A stretch of DNA of 64,000 nucleotides from Apiospora phragmitis. Lineage: Eukaryota; Ascomycota; Sordariomycetes; Amphisphaeriales; Apiosporaceae. Shown piece by piece: positions 46,001 through 56,817 of the stretch. Under the pieces are notes generated by a model. That model did no database searches, was not told the origin of the DNA, and saw only the letters and a list, made by a program, of their open reading frames with translations. A program made the position numbers and the translations under genes. Position 1 is the first letter of the stretch. Every line of letters begins with the position of its first letter. Where the stretch lies: positions 1,984,001 through 2,048,000 of the forward strand of contig JAQQWL010000005.1 of assembly GCA_038363925.1 (NCBI GenBank), written 5' to 3'.

Positions 46001-49000
46001 TCAGACATCAATAGACGTGGACTATAGCGAGACCGGAGTAGGTGGGATCCAGAATGGCATGCCTTGCCTTGCTTTACCTGCTACGGACTCGGAGTTTCTC
46101 ACGATCAACATCGCCAGGGCAGACAAGGAGTCACCGATGTCACTAAGAGCGTGACTGGCCGGCTGTGTAAGGGAGTTAGGTAACCGCCAAGCGAGCTGAG
46201 GTCACACTCATCAGTGCTGAGCGTGCAAAGACAATCATCAATACCCGAGACGAGACTGCTGGCACCATCGTGGCCTGATAACATATGCTTCAGATCTGGC
46301 AGATCACTCAATAGCCTGCTTATGCCCGTCATGAAGGATCTGACGGGAGATATTCGCAAAGAAGGCCTTTCGCATCTGAGCGTTCATCTCTATTTTCAGA
46401 TCTTGATTTGCCATGCTTGCCATGCTAACGTGCTAGCAGGCTACGCTTCACTGCGGAGTCCGGCGCCAGCACTAACAAGAGCCCTAGTAATTGCTGACTC
46501 ATTAACTCTAAGGCACGCCAGCAAAGCTGCAAAGGTCTGCAATCTTCCGAGTCCTCCCGTACGCCCCCATGGTTTGCAATGATTCCTTTTCCGTGAAAAC
46601 GAGAATGAACCGCAGAGGCATACTGTCTCGACAACCAATTCTGGTACGATGACATGCAACAAGAAGAAATATCACGACGTTACAAACAGCATACATACAT
46701 ACTAGTCAGCAGAAGGTCATTCATCATCATCAGTCCTGAACCCTACCGACGACCCAGCCAAACCTTCGTCTAGGGAAAATTAGAGATAGCTCCGTAGTCC
46801 CCACCCTCCCCCCCCCCAAAAACCAAATCCGATTTGCTAAGACGCAGAATGCCAAGACACTTGAACTGCCTTCTTCCACGGAGCCAATGAGGCCGCTTGC
46901 AGAGTCAGCAGCTACTCAGTACGAATGACCACCCACCACCTCCATGGCCTGTCCGAGACAAGTTTGTTGGCGATGCTTTTTGGAGGCGATGCATAGCTGG
47001 GCGTCGGCAATCATGAGAATTTTTCTTTCTTTCTCCCCAAGACTCGTGAAACGCGGCATCCCCTATGCCCGACTGCGATGAGGGAGAAGCAACATCGTGT
47101 TGTCTACTACGGAGTACTACCACCCCTTTTCTCGCCAGTAGCCAGCAGATCATTACTGCTTTGGCGTCGCACGGCAATGAATGTCTCTCGCTGTCCCCGT
47201 AGAAAAAGGTTTCGCGGGCAATCTAAAACAAGATAATGATGATGGCCCATGAGGATCTGTTTCTCCTTGCAGGCAAAGACTATCTGCACTGCCATGCTGT
47301 TGCGCGCGCCTAATGGGGTTTGCTTGCGTATGCCACTTCCTAGCCCGTCCAACAAAGCCTCGAATCGACGTGTGTGCAATGCCAATACGATCCAATGCAA
47401 GCAAGTAATGAGGCAAAGGCGATGCGCCCTCCTTGCCTACACGCAAACTGCAAACCCCCCTACTATTGAAAGATTGCTTGCCAACCAATCACGATAGAGC
47501 CTACGGCGGACTTCTCGGTCTCATCAGCCCGAGGCGACGCGTATGAGCAAATTCGTATCGTCTCCTACTTCAATCTGCATACGAGAAAATCCTCATGCCA
47601 GAGTCGCACCCCCGGAAGCAGCGGAGCGGATTGGCAGTGACTAGATCGATTCGAAGCGCCACAACGCTTCGTCAACAAGGTAGTCGGCGCCTAGCCCAGT
47701 CCATCCGTGCGCGCTGAATGCTCTCGCTTACTTCAGCTTCTGGCAAGCCCAGGCAGAAAGGCAGAATGCGTGTTTGTGCCCCTCACCCACCTGCTGTCGC
47801 ATGTCTTGGAAAACTTTGCAACACTGGGGTTGAAAACTAAACCGCATATCTCGGGGTCCGACTACAAACCAATCACAGTGCCAACATAACACGCGTAGAT
47901 ATTGTTGCATAATAAGTTGACATCTGGTGATTTACTAGGGATGCGCATCGACAGACTGAAATCCTTCTAATCCACCCCCACCAACTGACTGCCTGCCTAA
48001 AGTTGTATTAACCATCCCTGGGATGTATGTCACAACTTACCTAACCTCCAGCTTCTAGAAGCGATAGAAGACATCACACGCTTGTAATCTAGCCTGCTAG
48101 TCTTCTCTGCTGCATCTTACTATACCGCGAAAATACATGGATGAGGGGCAAAAGATCTGCCTTCTAACATGTTCCGATCTCACGCCTTCCTGGTGGTGGT
48201 GGAGTTCATGCAATGTGGGATGCAATGTATGGACGGGCTAGGCAGCAGCCGTATACAGTAATGAATGAGTGAAGAAGAAGAAGAAGAAAAGTGCAGATCC
48301 TTCCGCCATCCCGCCCAGCCGCGCCCCCTTGGGAAAGGTCCTTCTATGGATGGAATCTGGCCGAAGGGACCGACCCCCCTTCCCGTCAGCGCAACGGGTG
48401 CATATAACCGCGATATATCGGTGGATTACCACGGCTCTGTCGAGAAAGGTTGGTTGATGGTGGTGAGGGGCCTGCCAGCCCGCCTGCCTTGTACATGCAT
48501 ATCCAGCTGGTTGTTGACTCTCTTCCGTGAGAGCGGTAAGAACCAACAGACGAAATGTCACTTTCTTTTTGCACATATGCACATACGAGGGCGGTGGGTC
48601 TTCAGCTGAATATGCTCCGGTGCTGCTGACATGATACGTTCGGCCCTTAATAACGACAAGCCGATCCTTTTCTCAGGCGTCGTATAGGAAGAAAGATGCA
48701 ATACGCATATATATCCACAATGAATGGATGAGCCGTGTACCGGAGTAAGCTCCATCATCGATGATGATTTCACGTCGATCAAGTGCCGTGACACCATGGA
48801 GGAGGCGTGGTGTGGAAGACAGGCAGGCAGGATGAGGCTTACGTACGGATGATAGATGATGGAATAACCTATCATGACTCTTCTCGCTCTCTTACTCGCT
48901 TCGCCTCTATGCCTCACTGGCCCAGCGGACTCGTAGCCACGTCTTCCCCGTGACAAATGAGGCCTTGCTGGTCAGATCCAGTAGGTCCAGTAGACCCTAG

Positions 49001-50266
49001 CTGAAGATATCACCATGTGTATGCCACTTGCGTCAGAAAAGCCCCGCGGCAAGGAGCGGCAGAAGGGGAGCTACCTAGTCACGAGGCCATCGTGAGATTT
49101 CCACCCCGCGTACAGTCATAGGGGGGGCGAACGGGAGGGGGATGATGGGCAAATCTGCAATCCGCCACGATTTAGTACTTCGGCTTCGTTCCTCGTCCCT
49201 TGCCCACTTCCTGCTCATATGATCAATGATGAGTGTGTGTTGTGGCGGACAGATTATGCAAGTATAGTGCGTAAGGTTAACACGAGGCCGTTATTGGGCT
49301 GGCTGGGTTAGTCTTCACTGCGCGTCTTCGCGGTCTTCGAGGATTACTGTTATTGCCCGACGTAGTCAGATAGATAATACACCAACTGTCTATCATATGA
49401 TGCGAGGTCGTGGAGTGATGTGGCGATCACCACCACCACAACTACCATCATGCGCAACTCTTCTTATCCGGCGTTGACTCGGTAAATAGCCGTGAAAAGA
49501 CTGTACACAAGTCATCGTGATCACCTGGCTTTTTGTCTGCCAGTCCTCGGTCTACACTTACTTCGCAAGGAAAATTATGGCGTCGTTGTCAACGTTGAGG
49601 CGAACACCAGCCGATCAAACTTGGACTGTCCTCGCTTAGGCGGGATCGATTGGGAAGGATACAGCGAATAGACTCAAGAGACTGTGTTCTCTGCGGAAAG
49701 CCGTAAGAACGAAAAAGATTCGTGCACTATGGTGGCATCACTCCTGTACTTGTATCATGCACTGTCACTGCTGTAGATATAAGGCCGATTCTCAGTATGG
49801 AGAAGGCCTTGCAATGTATCGACATGCTTGTAATACACGTAGCGGTTGATGTGAAGTATTTTGTTTAGGTAGATATGATCCGTCTAGCAGCAGAGTAAAC
49901 AGGCCGAATCATGAAGAATGGCAGGATTTCGTTGTATTATGTCGTCACAATTTGAGTGCAAATCGGGAGTTGATTGGTTGTGTAATTGAACAGCTTATAT
50001 TGAGGGCACGGGCGGCACAAGCAATCACTATAGAGCAGAAGCTGTGACGAGATCAACAGCCGCGACCCAAGGCCAAGAAGGCACCAAGTCGCAAGATTCC
50101 TGGCAAAATTCGTTTCGTTGCGTTCGCAGATACACTCGACGTCAGAACTCCCAACGAAGTCGAGAGACCATAGCTGCGCTACTAGGACATGCTGTGCTCC
50201 TCTTTTTGTATGAAATTCCCTGATTCGCCGAACCTATTGAGACCGTTTGCAGACCGTGTGCAACCT

Positions 50267-50293
50267 ATAAGATATGGGAAACCCATATCTTAT
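50267..50293 (-). promoter_or_regulatory. Perfect 12-bp hairpin just 3' of SUB2
   Basis: Arms ATAAGATATGGG (50267-50278) and CCCATATCTTAT (50282-50293) with a three-base loop. On the SUB2 strand it begins 31 nt after the stop codon, so it falls in the 3' UTR if that is at least 60 nt long. A stem of 12 pairs with a 3-nt loop is unlikely by chance. It could affect 3'-end formation or mRNA stability, or be a binding palindrome; function is inferred only. Confidence 0.6.
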
Positions 50294-50324
50294 GTAAAGA
50301 AAAGAGACCGCCTTGGAGACTCGC

Positions 50325-52445
50325 CTAAGCTGCCATGTAGGTGCTGGCATCGATACCCTCCTTGGGGAATTCGCTAATAGAACAGTTAGTAAAGAGTGCA
50401 AGATTATATCTTGAGAATAGTACTTACGGCAAAGCAACCTCAAATCGCTTCTCTATCGCCTTGAGCACCTCCTGATCCTGTTCGCTGCTCACGAAAGAGA
50501 TGGCCAGACCCTTGGTACCGAAACGACCCGCACGACCGACACGGTGCAGGTATGAGTCAGCATCTGCCGACAGATCGTAATTGATAGCAAGGTTGATACG
50601 CTCAATGTCGATACCACGGCCGAAAACGTCAGTGGCGACACAGATACGCTTGTTAAATTCCTTGAACTCCTTGTAGCGGCGGATACTGCATATTATGTAT
50701 TAGAAGAGGTCCAAGCAGATTGCAGGCGAATGGAACATTAACTTACCGCTCCTCCTGGCTAACACCAGAGTGGACCGCAATGGAGGGGAAGTTACACTCG
50801 CGAAGCAGCTTATCCAGCTCGGTGGCACGGATGGTGCTCTTGACGAAAATGATGACCTGATTGAATTGGAGTTCGTCCAGGAGTTCGTTGAGTTTTCTGT
50901 TCTTCTCGCGCTCGTCCAGCTTGATGTAGTACTGCTGAAGACCGTGCAGCGTCAACTTGGTGTCTTCGTCGACGTAGTGTTCCGTCGGGTTCTGCATGAA
51001 CTTGCGGCAGATGGGCTTGACCTCATCAGAAAGAGTGGCGCTGAACATCATCACCTGCTTCTGAGTGGGGGTGGAGCGGAAGATCTCTTGAACATCGCGT
51101 CTCATGTCTAATGGCGAGTTAGTGATGGACATATGTCGCGTGTAGTATCCTTGACAAACTTACCAACTTGGTCCAGCATCTTGTCACACTCGTCGAGGAC
51201 AAAGATGCGGACACTACCGAGCCGGAGATACTTGTCCCGAATAAGGGCTTGCAGACGGCCTGGAGTACCAACGATGATATGAGGGTGGGTGTCCTTGTTC
51301 TTGAGGAGCTCGGCATCCTTGGCGATGGGAGTTCCACCGTAGAACACGCCAGTCTTGATATCCGGCATGTACTTGCTGAAACGGTTGTATTCGTTACGAA
51401 TCTGGAAGGCCAGCTCGCGAGTGTGGCACATAACCAATACAGCGCACTCGCCAGCCACAGGCTCGACCTGCTGGAGCGTGGTCAAAACGAAGACAGCCGT
51501 CTTTCCAAGACCAGACTTGGCCTGGCAGATGATATCACCTCCGAGAAGAGCTTGGGGGATACAAGTTTGCTGGACTATAGGTTTCGATCGGATGTTAGAA
51601 TGAAGTTCCCAAAACGAGTGTGAGACGAGAATGGAGGGAAATTTCGACAAGGTCCGCCCATCGATGCAGTGTAAGCCGTATAATCAATGTAGTCTCCCCC
51701 AATACGCCGCCCAAATAAGCCTCGACCGAAAGAATGATGGCGCAAAGGGCCAAGCTAGCGAGTGTGCTCTACTCCGCACTCTCTCCATTAGGTCTTTGGC
51801 CATGATATCTCGAGAGTAGGCCAGCCAGGTGGGTGTTGCCTTCTGACAAGTGACTGCTGAAGTGCAGTATTGTTCTCGACTCCATTGGAGTGGATTGGGA
51901 ACTCGAGCAGCCGAAGCTACGCAAGCGCAATATGTCGCATTGCAAGCAGGCAGATCTGCCGCATGTCCCCGACCGAACGACACGTTCTCATTTGGCCTTT
52001 TGGGCCAGGCTCCCTCGGCTACTGGGGAGCGGAACTAAATGATTCCACCTCCGTTCGCTTGACCTGATACTCCCTCTCGAACGATGTCTTCCTGACTTCT
52101 TGCTTTTTTGGCTTGGCTTGCGAGATGGACGGACGCTTGCAGAAGAGGGAAGGAGGGACAGATAGACTTGTCTTGATGGAAGCTGGCAGATGTAAGATTG
52201 TAGTTGGTAGACTAACCCTCCGATGGATGCTCGAAACCGCAGTCGGCAATAGCGCGCAGAAGCTCGGGCTTGAGCAGGAAGTCGCGGAAACCAGTCGAGT
52301 GGATGCCGACATAGGAACCTTTCTTGTCGACATTGTTGCCAGAAGCAGCAACAGCCTCGCCGCTCTTCTTGCCGTTGGCGGGAGCGGCATCATTGGTGGC
52401 CAACTCCTCGTCGGAGTAATCGATGAGATCCTCTTCGGCAGACAT
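50325..52445 (-). CDS. SUB2: Spliceosomal and mRNA-export DEAD-box helicase Sub2 (UAP56)
   Basis: RNA helicase of spliceosome assembly and TREX-dependent mRNA export. Five exons: 52217-52445, 51164-51574, 50747-51107, 50428-50685 and 50325-50373; 435 residues, frame intact throughout. Motifs: [32 protein letters not shown], motif [13 protein letters not shown] in [10 protein letters not shown] (the DECD box marks this subfamily), [26 protein letters not shown] and [13 protein letters not shown], ending [11 protein letters not shown]. Introns 2-5 are 54-61 bp, but intron 1 (51575-52216) is 642 bp, ten times the local norm. A perfect hairpin lies 31 nt after the stop. It is divergent from RPR2 with 677 bp between start codons. 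Identification is very secure. Confidence 0.97.
51575..52216 (-). promoter_or_regulatory. Unusually long first intron of SUB2
   Basis: Donor GTTAGT at 52216, acceptor CCTATAG ending at 51575. It interrupts the codon between HPSE and VQQT, immediately before the helicase motifs. It contains stops in all coding continuations, so retention would truncate the protein near residue 80. The other SUB2 introns are about 55 bp. Length and position suggest possible splicing feedback, as is known for yeast YRA1, but that is inference. Confidence 0.6.
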
Positions 52446-53122
52446 GGTGGATGGTTGTTGGGATTAGTATTGGCTGAGGCGTAGAAGTTGTCGTGTCGTG
52501 ACAAGGTTGTTGTGACGTCGCAGAAAAGCAGAGACGCGTAAGCCAAGAAGACGTGTGAGAAGCTGTCGAATGGAGAATTGAGAAATCAACAGAAAGTGGA
52601 CGTGGCTGATTCAGTATGGAAACTTTCTGCCGCCGTCGATGAGAAAAAAAAAGAAGACGGAGTTGTTGATGGTTGATGGAGGAAGAGTGTGGTCGAGTAC
52701 GGGTTGATGGAAGGACGTCGCGAAGAATGGAGGCTGACCAGGCTGGGATTGAGGCAGGGCAGTGCGAAAGAAGAGCTGCAGCGGAAAGGGAAAAGTTGGT
52801 AAGAGCGAAGGCGCCAGATTTACAGGTGGGGCTATGCCGTTTTTGGACTAGTCAAGGTTTGGTCCAACCGGCGCGGTGCACAAGCCATTCAAGCTGCCAA
52901 TCCTTGGCCGCTTTCCCCAGCTTCAGATTCAGATCCTCCAGACCATCAGTTGAAATAATTCGTTTAAATTTTTTAACATGACGAGACGCGTTAGAAGCCA
53001 TGTGCTCTTTGCATAATACGACTTCATCGAATGCGTACTGAGCATTACGTGTTGAACAACAGGTTTCGTCTTCAGCCACACACAATTGTCAAGGCTTCTT
53101 GCAAGGCATCCTGTACACAATA
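52446..53122. promoter_or_regulatory. Divergent promoter region, SUB2 / RPR2
   Basis: 677 bp between the two start codons, containing both promoters. A purine-rich A run lies near 52645-52655. No defined factor site recognised. ORFs inside it are not conserved. Confidence 0.5.
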
Positions 53123-53635
53123 ATGGCCAAGCCAAAAGGCCAGCAGGGCAGCGTGCCGAATCGGCCTATCTACTCCCGGATTTCATACCTTTATCAAGCT
53201 GCCTCTCATCTTGCTGCTTCTACCAGACAAGACTCTACGCCAGCAACAGGAGATCGCGGCGTAAACCAACCTACCGAAACAAAAGAGTCCAAGCCAGATC
53301 AGACGCAGCTCAGACAAACATGCTCGCGGCATCTACTCACAACGATGAAAACCACATCAGAGAAGGCTGTGATAAGTCTATCTCCTGCGCTGAAGCATAC
53401 CGTTTGCAAGTACTGCGACAGCCTACTCATCGAAGGTGAGACCTGTGTCTCTGTTGTTGAGAACGCAAGCAAGGGTGGTAAGAAGCCATGGGCCGATGTC
53501 CTCGTCATCCGCTGCAAAGCTTGCAAAGGGGTGAAGCGGTTTCCTGTCGGGGCCTCCAGACAAAAGAAGCTGAAAGTCCGCAACTCCGCCACACCTACTG
53601 AGGAATCAGGGGTTGCCGAGCCTGTGACGAGCTGA
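53123..53635 (+). CDS. RPR2: RNase P/MRP protein subunit Rpr2 (Rpp21-like)
   Basis: Small protein subunit of nuclear RNase P, needed for 5' processing of pre-tRNA. Single exon, 170 residues. The N-terminal helix PNRPIYSRISYLYQAASHLA is the family signature. A variable Gln/Thr-rich linker follows, then the zinc ribbon: SPALKHTVCKYCDSLL supplies the first CxxC and VIRCKACKG the second, with GGKKPWADVLV between. The end is basic (RQKKLKVRN) and suits RNA contact. I start at MAKPKGQQG (53123); an in-frame ATG eight codons upstream is less likely. Snm1 of RNase MRP is the alternative, but the wording fits Rpr2 better. Confidence 0.88.
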   Translation: MAKPKGQQGSVPNRPIYSRISYLYQAASHLAASTRQDSTPATGDRGVNQPTETKESKPDQTQLRQTCSRHLLTTMKTTSEKAVISLSPALKHTVCKYCDSLLIEGETCVSVVENASKGGKKPWADVLVIRCKACKGVKRFPVGASRQKKLKVRNSATPTEESGVAEPVTS

Positions 53636-54335
53636 GCACGATGGGCTATGCTCATTGCGTGTTTTGTCATGATAGCCACGCGGCACCATGCCAGCACCTG
53701 CAAGTACAACCGGAACAGCAGTGTATTTTGGCTTACCAGATTAATGTCGTTTTCCCCCAACCGCATTAGTTCAACTGCAGCTGATGCAATTGGCATGTTA
53801 ATACATACCTTTTGGACCATAGATCGCGATCACGTGATAGGGTTGTAGCGAGCGATTGGCAGATCGCATCGCACAGGATGCCGCCTCCCCGGCGTGCGGC
53901 TGTACCGGGTGGAAAAGCACAAAAACCCAGCCACTCCGAAAGGCGCACCAGTGGATAGAGCGGAAGGCATGCCAGTGGATAAAGATGTCAAGTCTGCCAA
54001 GGATGGTGGACAATCCCGTAACTTATCTGCATTCTGGCGAGTCAGTCCAGGTTGTTTAGGTTACCATGTTGAGGTGACCGTGGATATCTAACTAATATAC
54101 AACTCTTAATGTATAAATATCCTATATCGCGGGTTCAGACTTTTTGTGTAGCAGCACTCGTCAAATGTATTTATCATAAACCAGGGAATCGTATTGCATA
54201 GGGGACGCGTGTGCTTACAAGCCTCAATCTACCAAAAGCCTCGGGCTGCTAAACCAATATTTCAAACCGTTGTGGCATATAAGGAGCCATAACAATCCAG
54301 AAATCTGACCGATATTCGCGGACCAAGCCGATACA
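53636..54335. other. Intergenic, no gene seen
   Basis: 0.7 kb between RPR2 and the carboxypeptidase gene. A duplicated GGATA/CCAGTGGATA-like stretch occurs around 53950-53985. No RNA gene recognised. Confidence 0.5.
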
Positions 54336-56263
54336 ATGCCATTATTCACCCGGCTGTTAGGCCGCATCTTCGTTGGCGTCCTCGGACTTGCTTCACTCAG
54401 TTCAGCTGGTGTTTTGAGAGCACGCATCACTGAAGGTGTCAAAATCGATTACAAAGAGGTGAGCGAGCTTCACACAGACGCTTTTCGGTACCACGATTTC
54501 TAAACCCAAAAATATCTAGCCTAGCATTTGCGAGACCATACCGGGTGTCAAGTCCTACAGTGGCTACCTCACTCTTCCGTCAACCCGCGTCCAGCCGTAC
54601 GAGCAGAAGCTCTTTTTCTGGTTCTTCGAGTCGCGCGACTCACCCGAGACCGCGCCGCTCAGCCTCTGGCTGCTGAGGCCACTTAGGAATTTCTCCAAGT
54701 CTGGATGTTCGAGTATGTTCCTCGAGAGTACGCCCTTGATGGGTATACATGGCAGCCGCTAACGGACGCACAGGTTCTCCAAGTATCGCCGAGACAAGAT
54801 CAGTGTATGGTCCGAGTCTTAGTAAGTTGTAATTGCTGCTGTCCTGGCCACTCGAGATCTAGTGCATGATCCCCTACAGCGGTGGGCACTACGCGCCAGC
54901 AATTGCGAAACTCTTGCAGTCTCGCGCTCACAGCCATAGCGGCGCACTTCCTGTCACCGTCGACACAGTAGGCATAATCAGTGGCTTCACCGACTGGCAG
55001 ATCCAGGTCGAGTCTTTCCCTCGCTTTGCGATTAATAATACCTACGGCATCCAGGCCTATGACCTCGAGGTCGCCGAGTCCGCGGCCTATAATTGGTCCT
55101 CTCCCGGCGGCTGCAAGGAGCAGGTCGAACGCTGCCGCGCTCTGACGCCCAACAGCTATCGTGATCAGTTCGGAACGAACTCTACTGTGATGGAAGTGTG
55201 TGGTGGTGCTTCTATCTGGTGCTGGAATAACGTGTATGGCGCTTATGACGCATTATCGGGCGTAAGTACCTGGACCCCCTTAATCATCCGAATAACGAAG
55301 TCGCTGACTTTGGCTTCTATGCAGCGCGACCCCTTTGACATTGGCCGTCTCACTCCAAACTCGATCGCACCGCCATATTTCTACGGTTTCCTGGCGCAGG
55401 AATGGGTGTTGAAGGCGCTCGGTGCAGAGGTCAATTATACCCAGAACAACAATCCGACAGCTAGCGGCAAGTTCAACAACATCACGTTATACTCGGTTTC
55501 AGAAGGTATACTGACTGTGTAGCAGGGTTCCTCGCCGCAGGAGACTTCGCATTCGACGGGTTCAGGGAGGACCTAGGATCGCTTCTTGACGATGGTGTCA
55601 AAGTTGCTTTGATTCATGGCGATCTCGACTTCAGATGCAATTGTAAATGCCTACCCTTTTTCCTTCCACTCGATCGAGAGAAGAAACAGCAACGCCGTAT
55701 GGTGCGAAATGCTAACGCGCAAGTCTATCTGCAGGGGTCGGAGGCGAGACCGTCAGCTTGGCCATTGACTACGAGGACAAGCACGACTTTGCCGCGGCAG
55801 GCTATGCACCTGTATCCACGAACGAAAGCTATGTCGGTGGTTCCGTACGGCAATACGGTGGTTTCTCCTTTTCGCGTGTTTTCCAAGCTGGCCATGCAAG
55901 TATGTTTACCCCAAAGATGCATCATTTGAATATTAGAGGTATGCGAGAAACTGACAATGGAGTAGTCGGATACTACCAGCCCGAGACGGCCTACCAGATA
56001 TTCACCCGTACCATCTTGGGTAAAGATGTGTCGAAGGGCCAAGTTCCGTCGACCAAGATTCCGACTATGCGACCGAGGGGCCATCTTCAGTATTCGACGT
56101 CAAGAACGAGCCCCCGGCACAGTCAGCGTCGGAGTGCTACGTCTACTCCAACCCACTCCGCCTCACCTGCACAGAGGAGCAGATTGCTGCACTGCTGGAA
56201 GGTACGGCGGTGGTCAAGAATAACGTGATGGTCAGTCCGGCTGGACGACCGGCATCGGCCTGA
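54336..56263 (+). pseudogene. Secreted S10 serine carboxypeptidase, core deleted and frameshifted
   Basis: Related to fungal carboxypeptidase S1. A signal peptide (MPLFTRLLGRIFVGVLGLAS) is followed by a 61-bp intron (54459-54519) and CETIPGVKSYSGYLTLP and FFWFFESRDSPETAPLSLWL, as in the family. There the conserved NGGPG oxyanion segment should follow. Instead odd sequence, GCSSMFLES, a stop and a jump to RFSKYRRDKISVWSES occur within about 110 bp, so roughly 90-120 residues are missing (54662-54770). Downstream the gene is well preserved: the catalytic Ser in SESYGG across a 58-bp intron, Asp in HGDLDFRCNW, His in FQAGHA, and introns at 55262, 55507, 55642 and 55900. Near 56041-56046 one further base is missing (one more G restores the frame into DQDSDYATEG). 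As written it cannot make an active enzyme. Confidence 0.75.
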
Positions 56264-56817
56264 AGCATTCTGAGGGTTTGATTGTTCGACTTTAGGAGGG
56301 TTGGCAATAACTACAGCTTGATCAGGCTGTTTTGAAGTTGAGGAACCGCCCTCTTTCTAAGCCCGTATGCAGTCACATTGAAGACCTGGCAGCTTAAATC
56401 CATTCTATTCTCATTTTAGTATTGCTTTTGATCTGGGGTGTACAAAGGAAGTAGCCTAAAGTAAGTAAGTAGGCATTTATTTTATCTCGTGACATCTAGA
56501 CCTGGACCCCACTTTCCACTAGGTTAGACCTTCTCCTACCTCCGTTGCTGACCGGACTTATCTTGTGCAACGCCGCCACAACCATGGCAGAAGACCCATT
56601 ACGAGGTATACGGCGGATTCTTTCCCTGCAATGAAACATGGCTTGTGGTATTCTACATTCTTTCCTCTTTCGAATAACTTGCCACTGAAGAAGTGGGACA
56701 TCCCAAAGCCGACAGAGCTTAGGACAAAATCGACAGCATCTGATTCGCAAGGAGACGTCGATAAATCAATCCCGAGAAAATCCAGTGGAGTGTCTATTCT
56801 TGAGTCTAATTGTCAAT
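56264..56817. other. Promoter of the Zn2Cys6 gene
   Basis: 0.55 kb between the carboxypeptidase relic and the regulator gene. An 86-codon ORF spans part of it but is unlike a protein. Nothing else seen. Confidence 0.5.

Larger units (their letters stand above)
39932..50324. other. 10.4-kb region without a recognisable gene
   Basis: The space between the start of the cyclin gene and the 3' end of SUB2. Composition is near 50% GC and not RIP-like, so it is not an obvious dead transposon. ORFs are many but short (all under 130 codons), overlap on both strands and match nothing I know. It contains a (CATA)n repeat (43053-43093), a GAA run (48269-48287), a C10 run (46809-46818) and, at its far end, the SUB2 3' hairpin. 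It may hold a long cyclin promoter and leader or non-coding transcripts. I cannot identify any of these from sequence alone. Confidence 0.5.

Noticed and set aside
51684..51983. 99-codon ORF inside SUB2 intron 1
   Set aside because: No conserved features; expected by chance in a 642-bp intron of this GC content.
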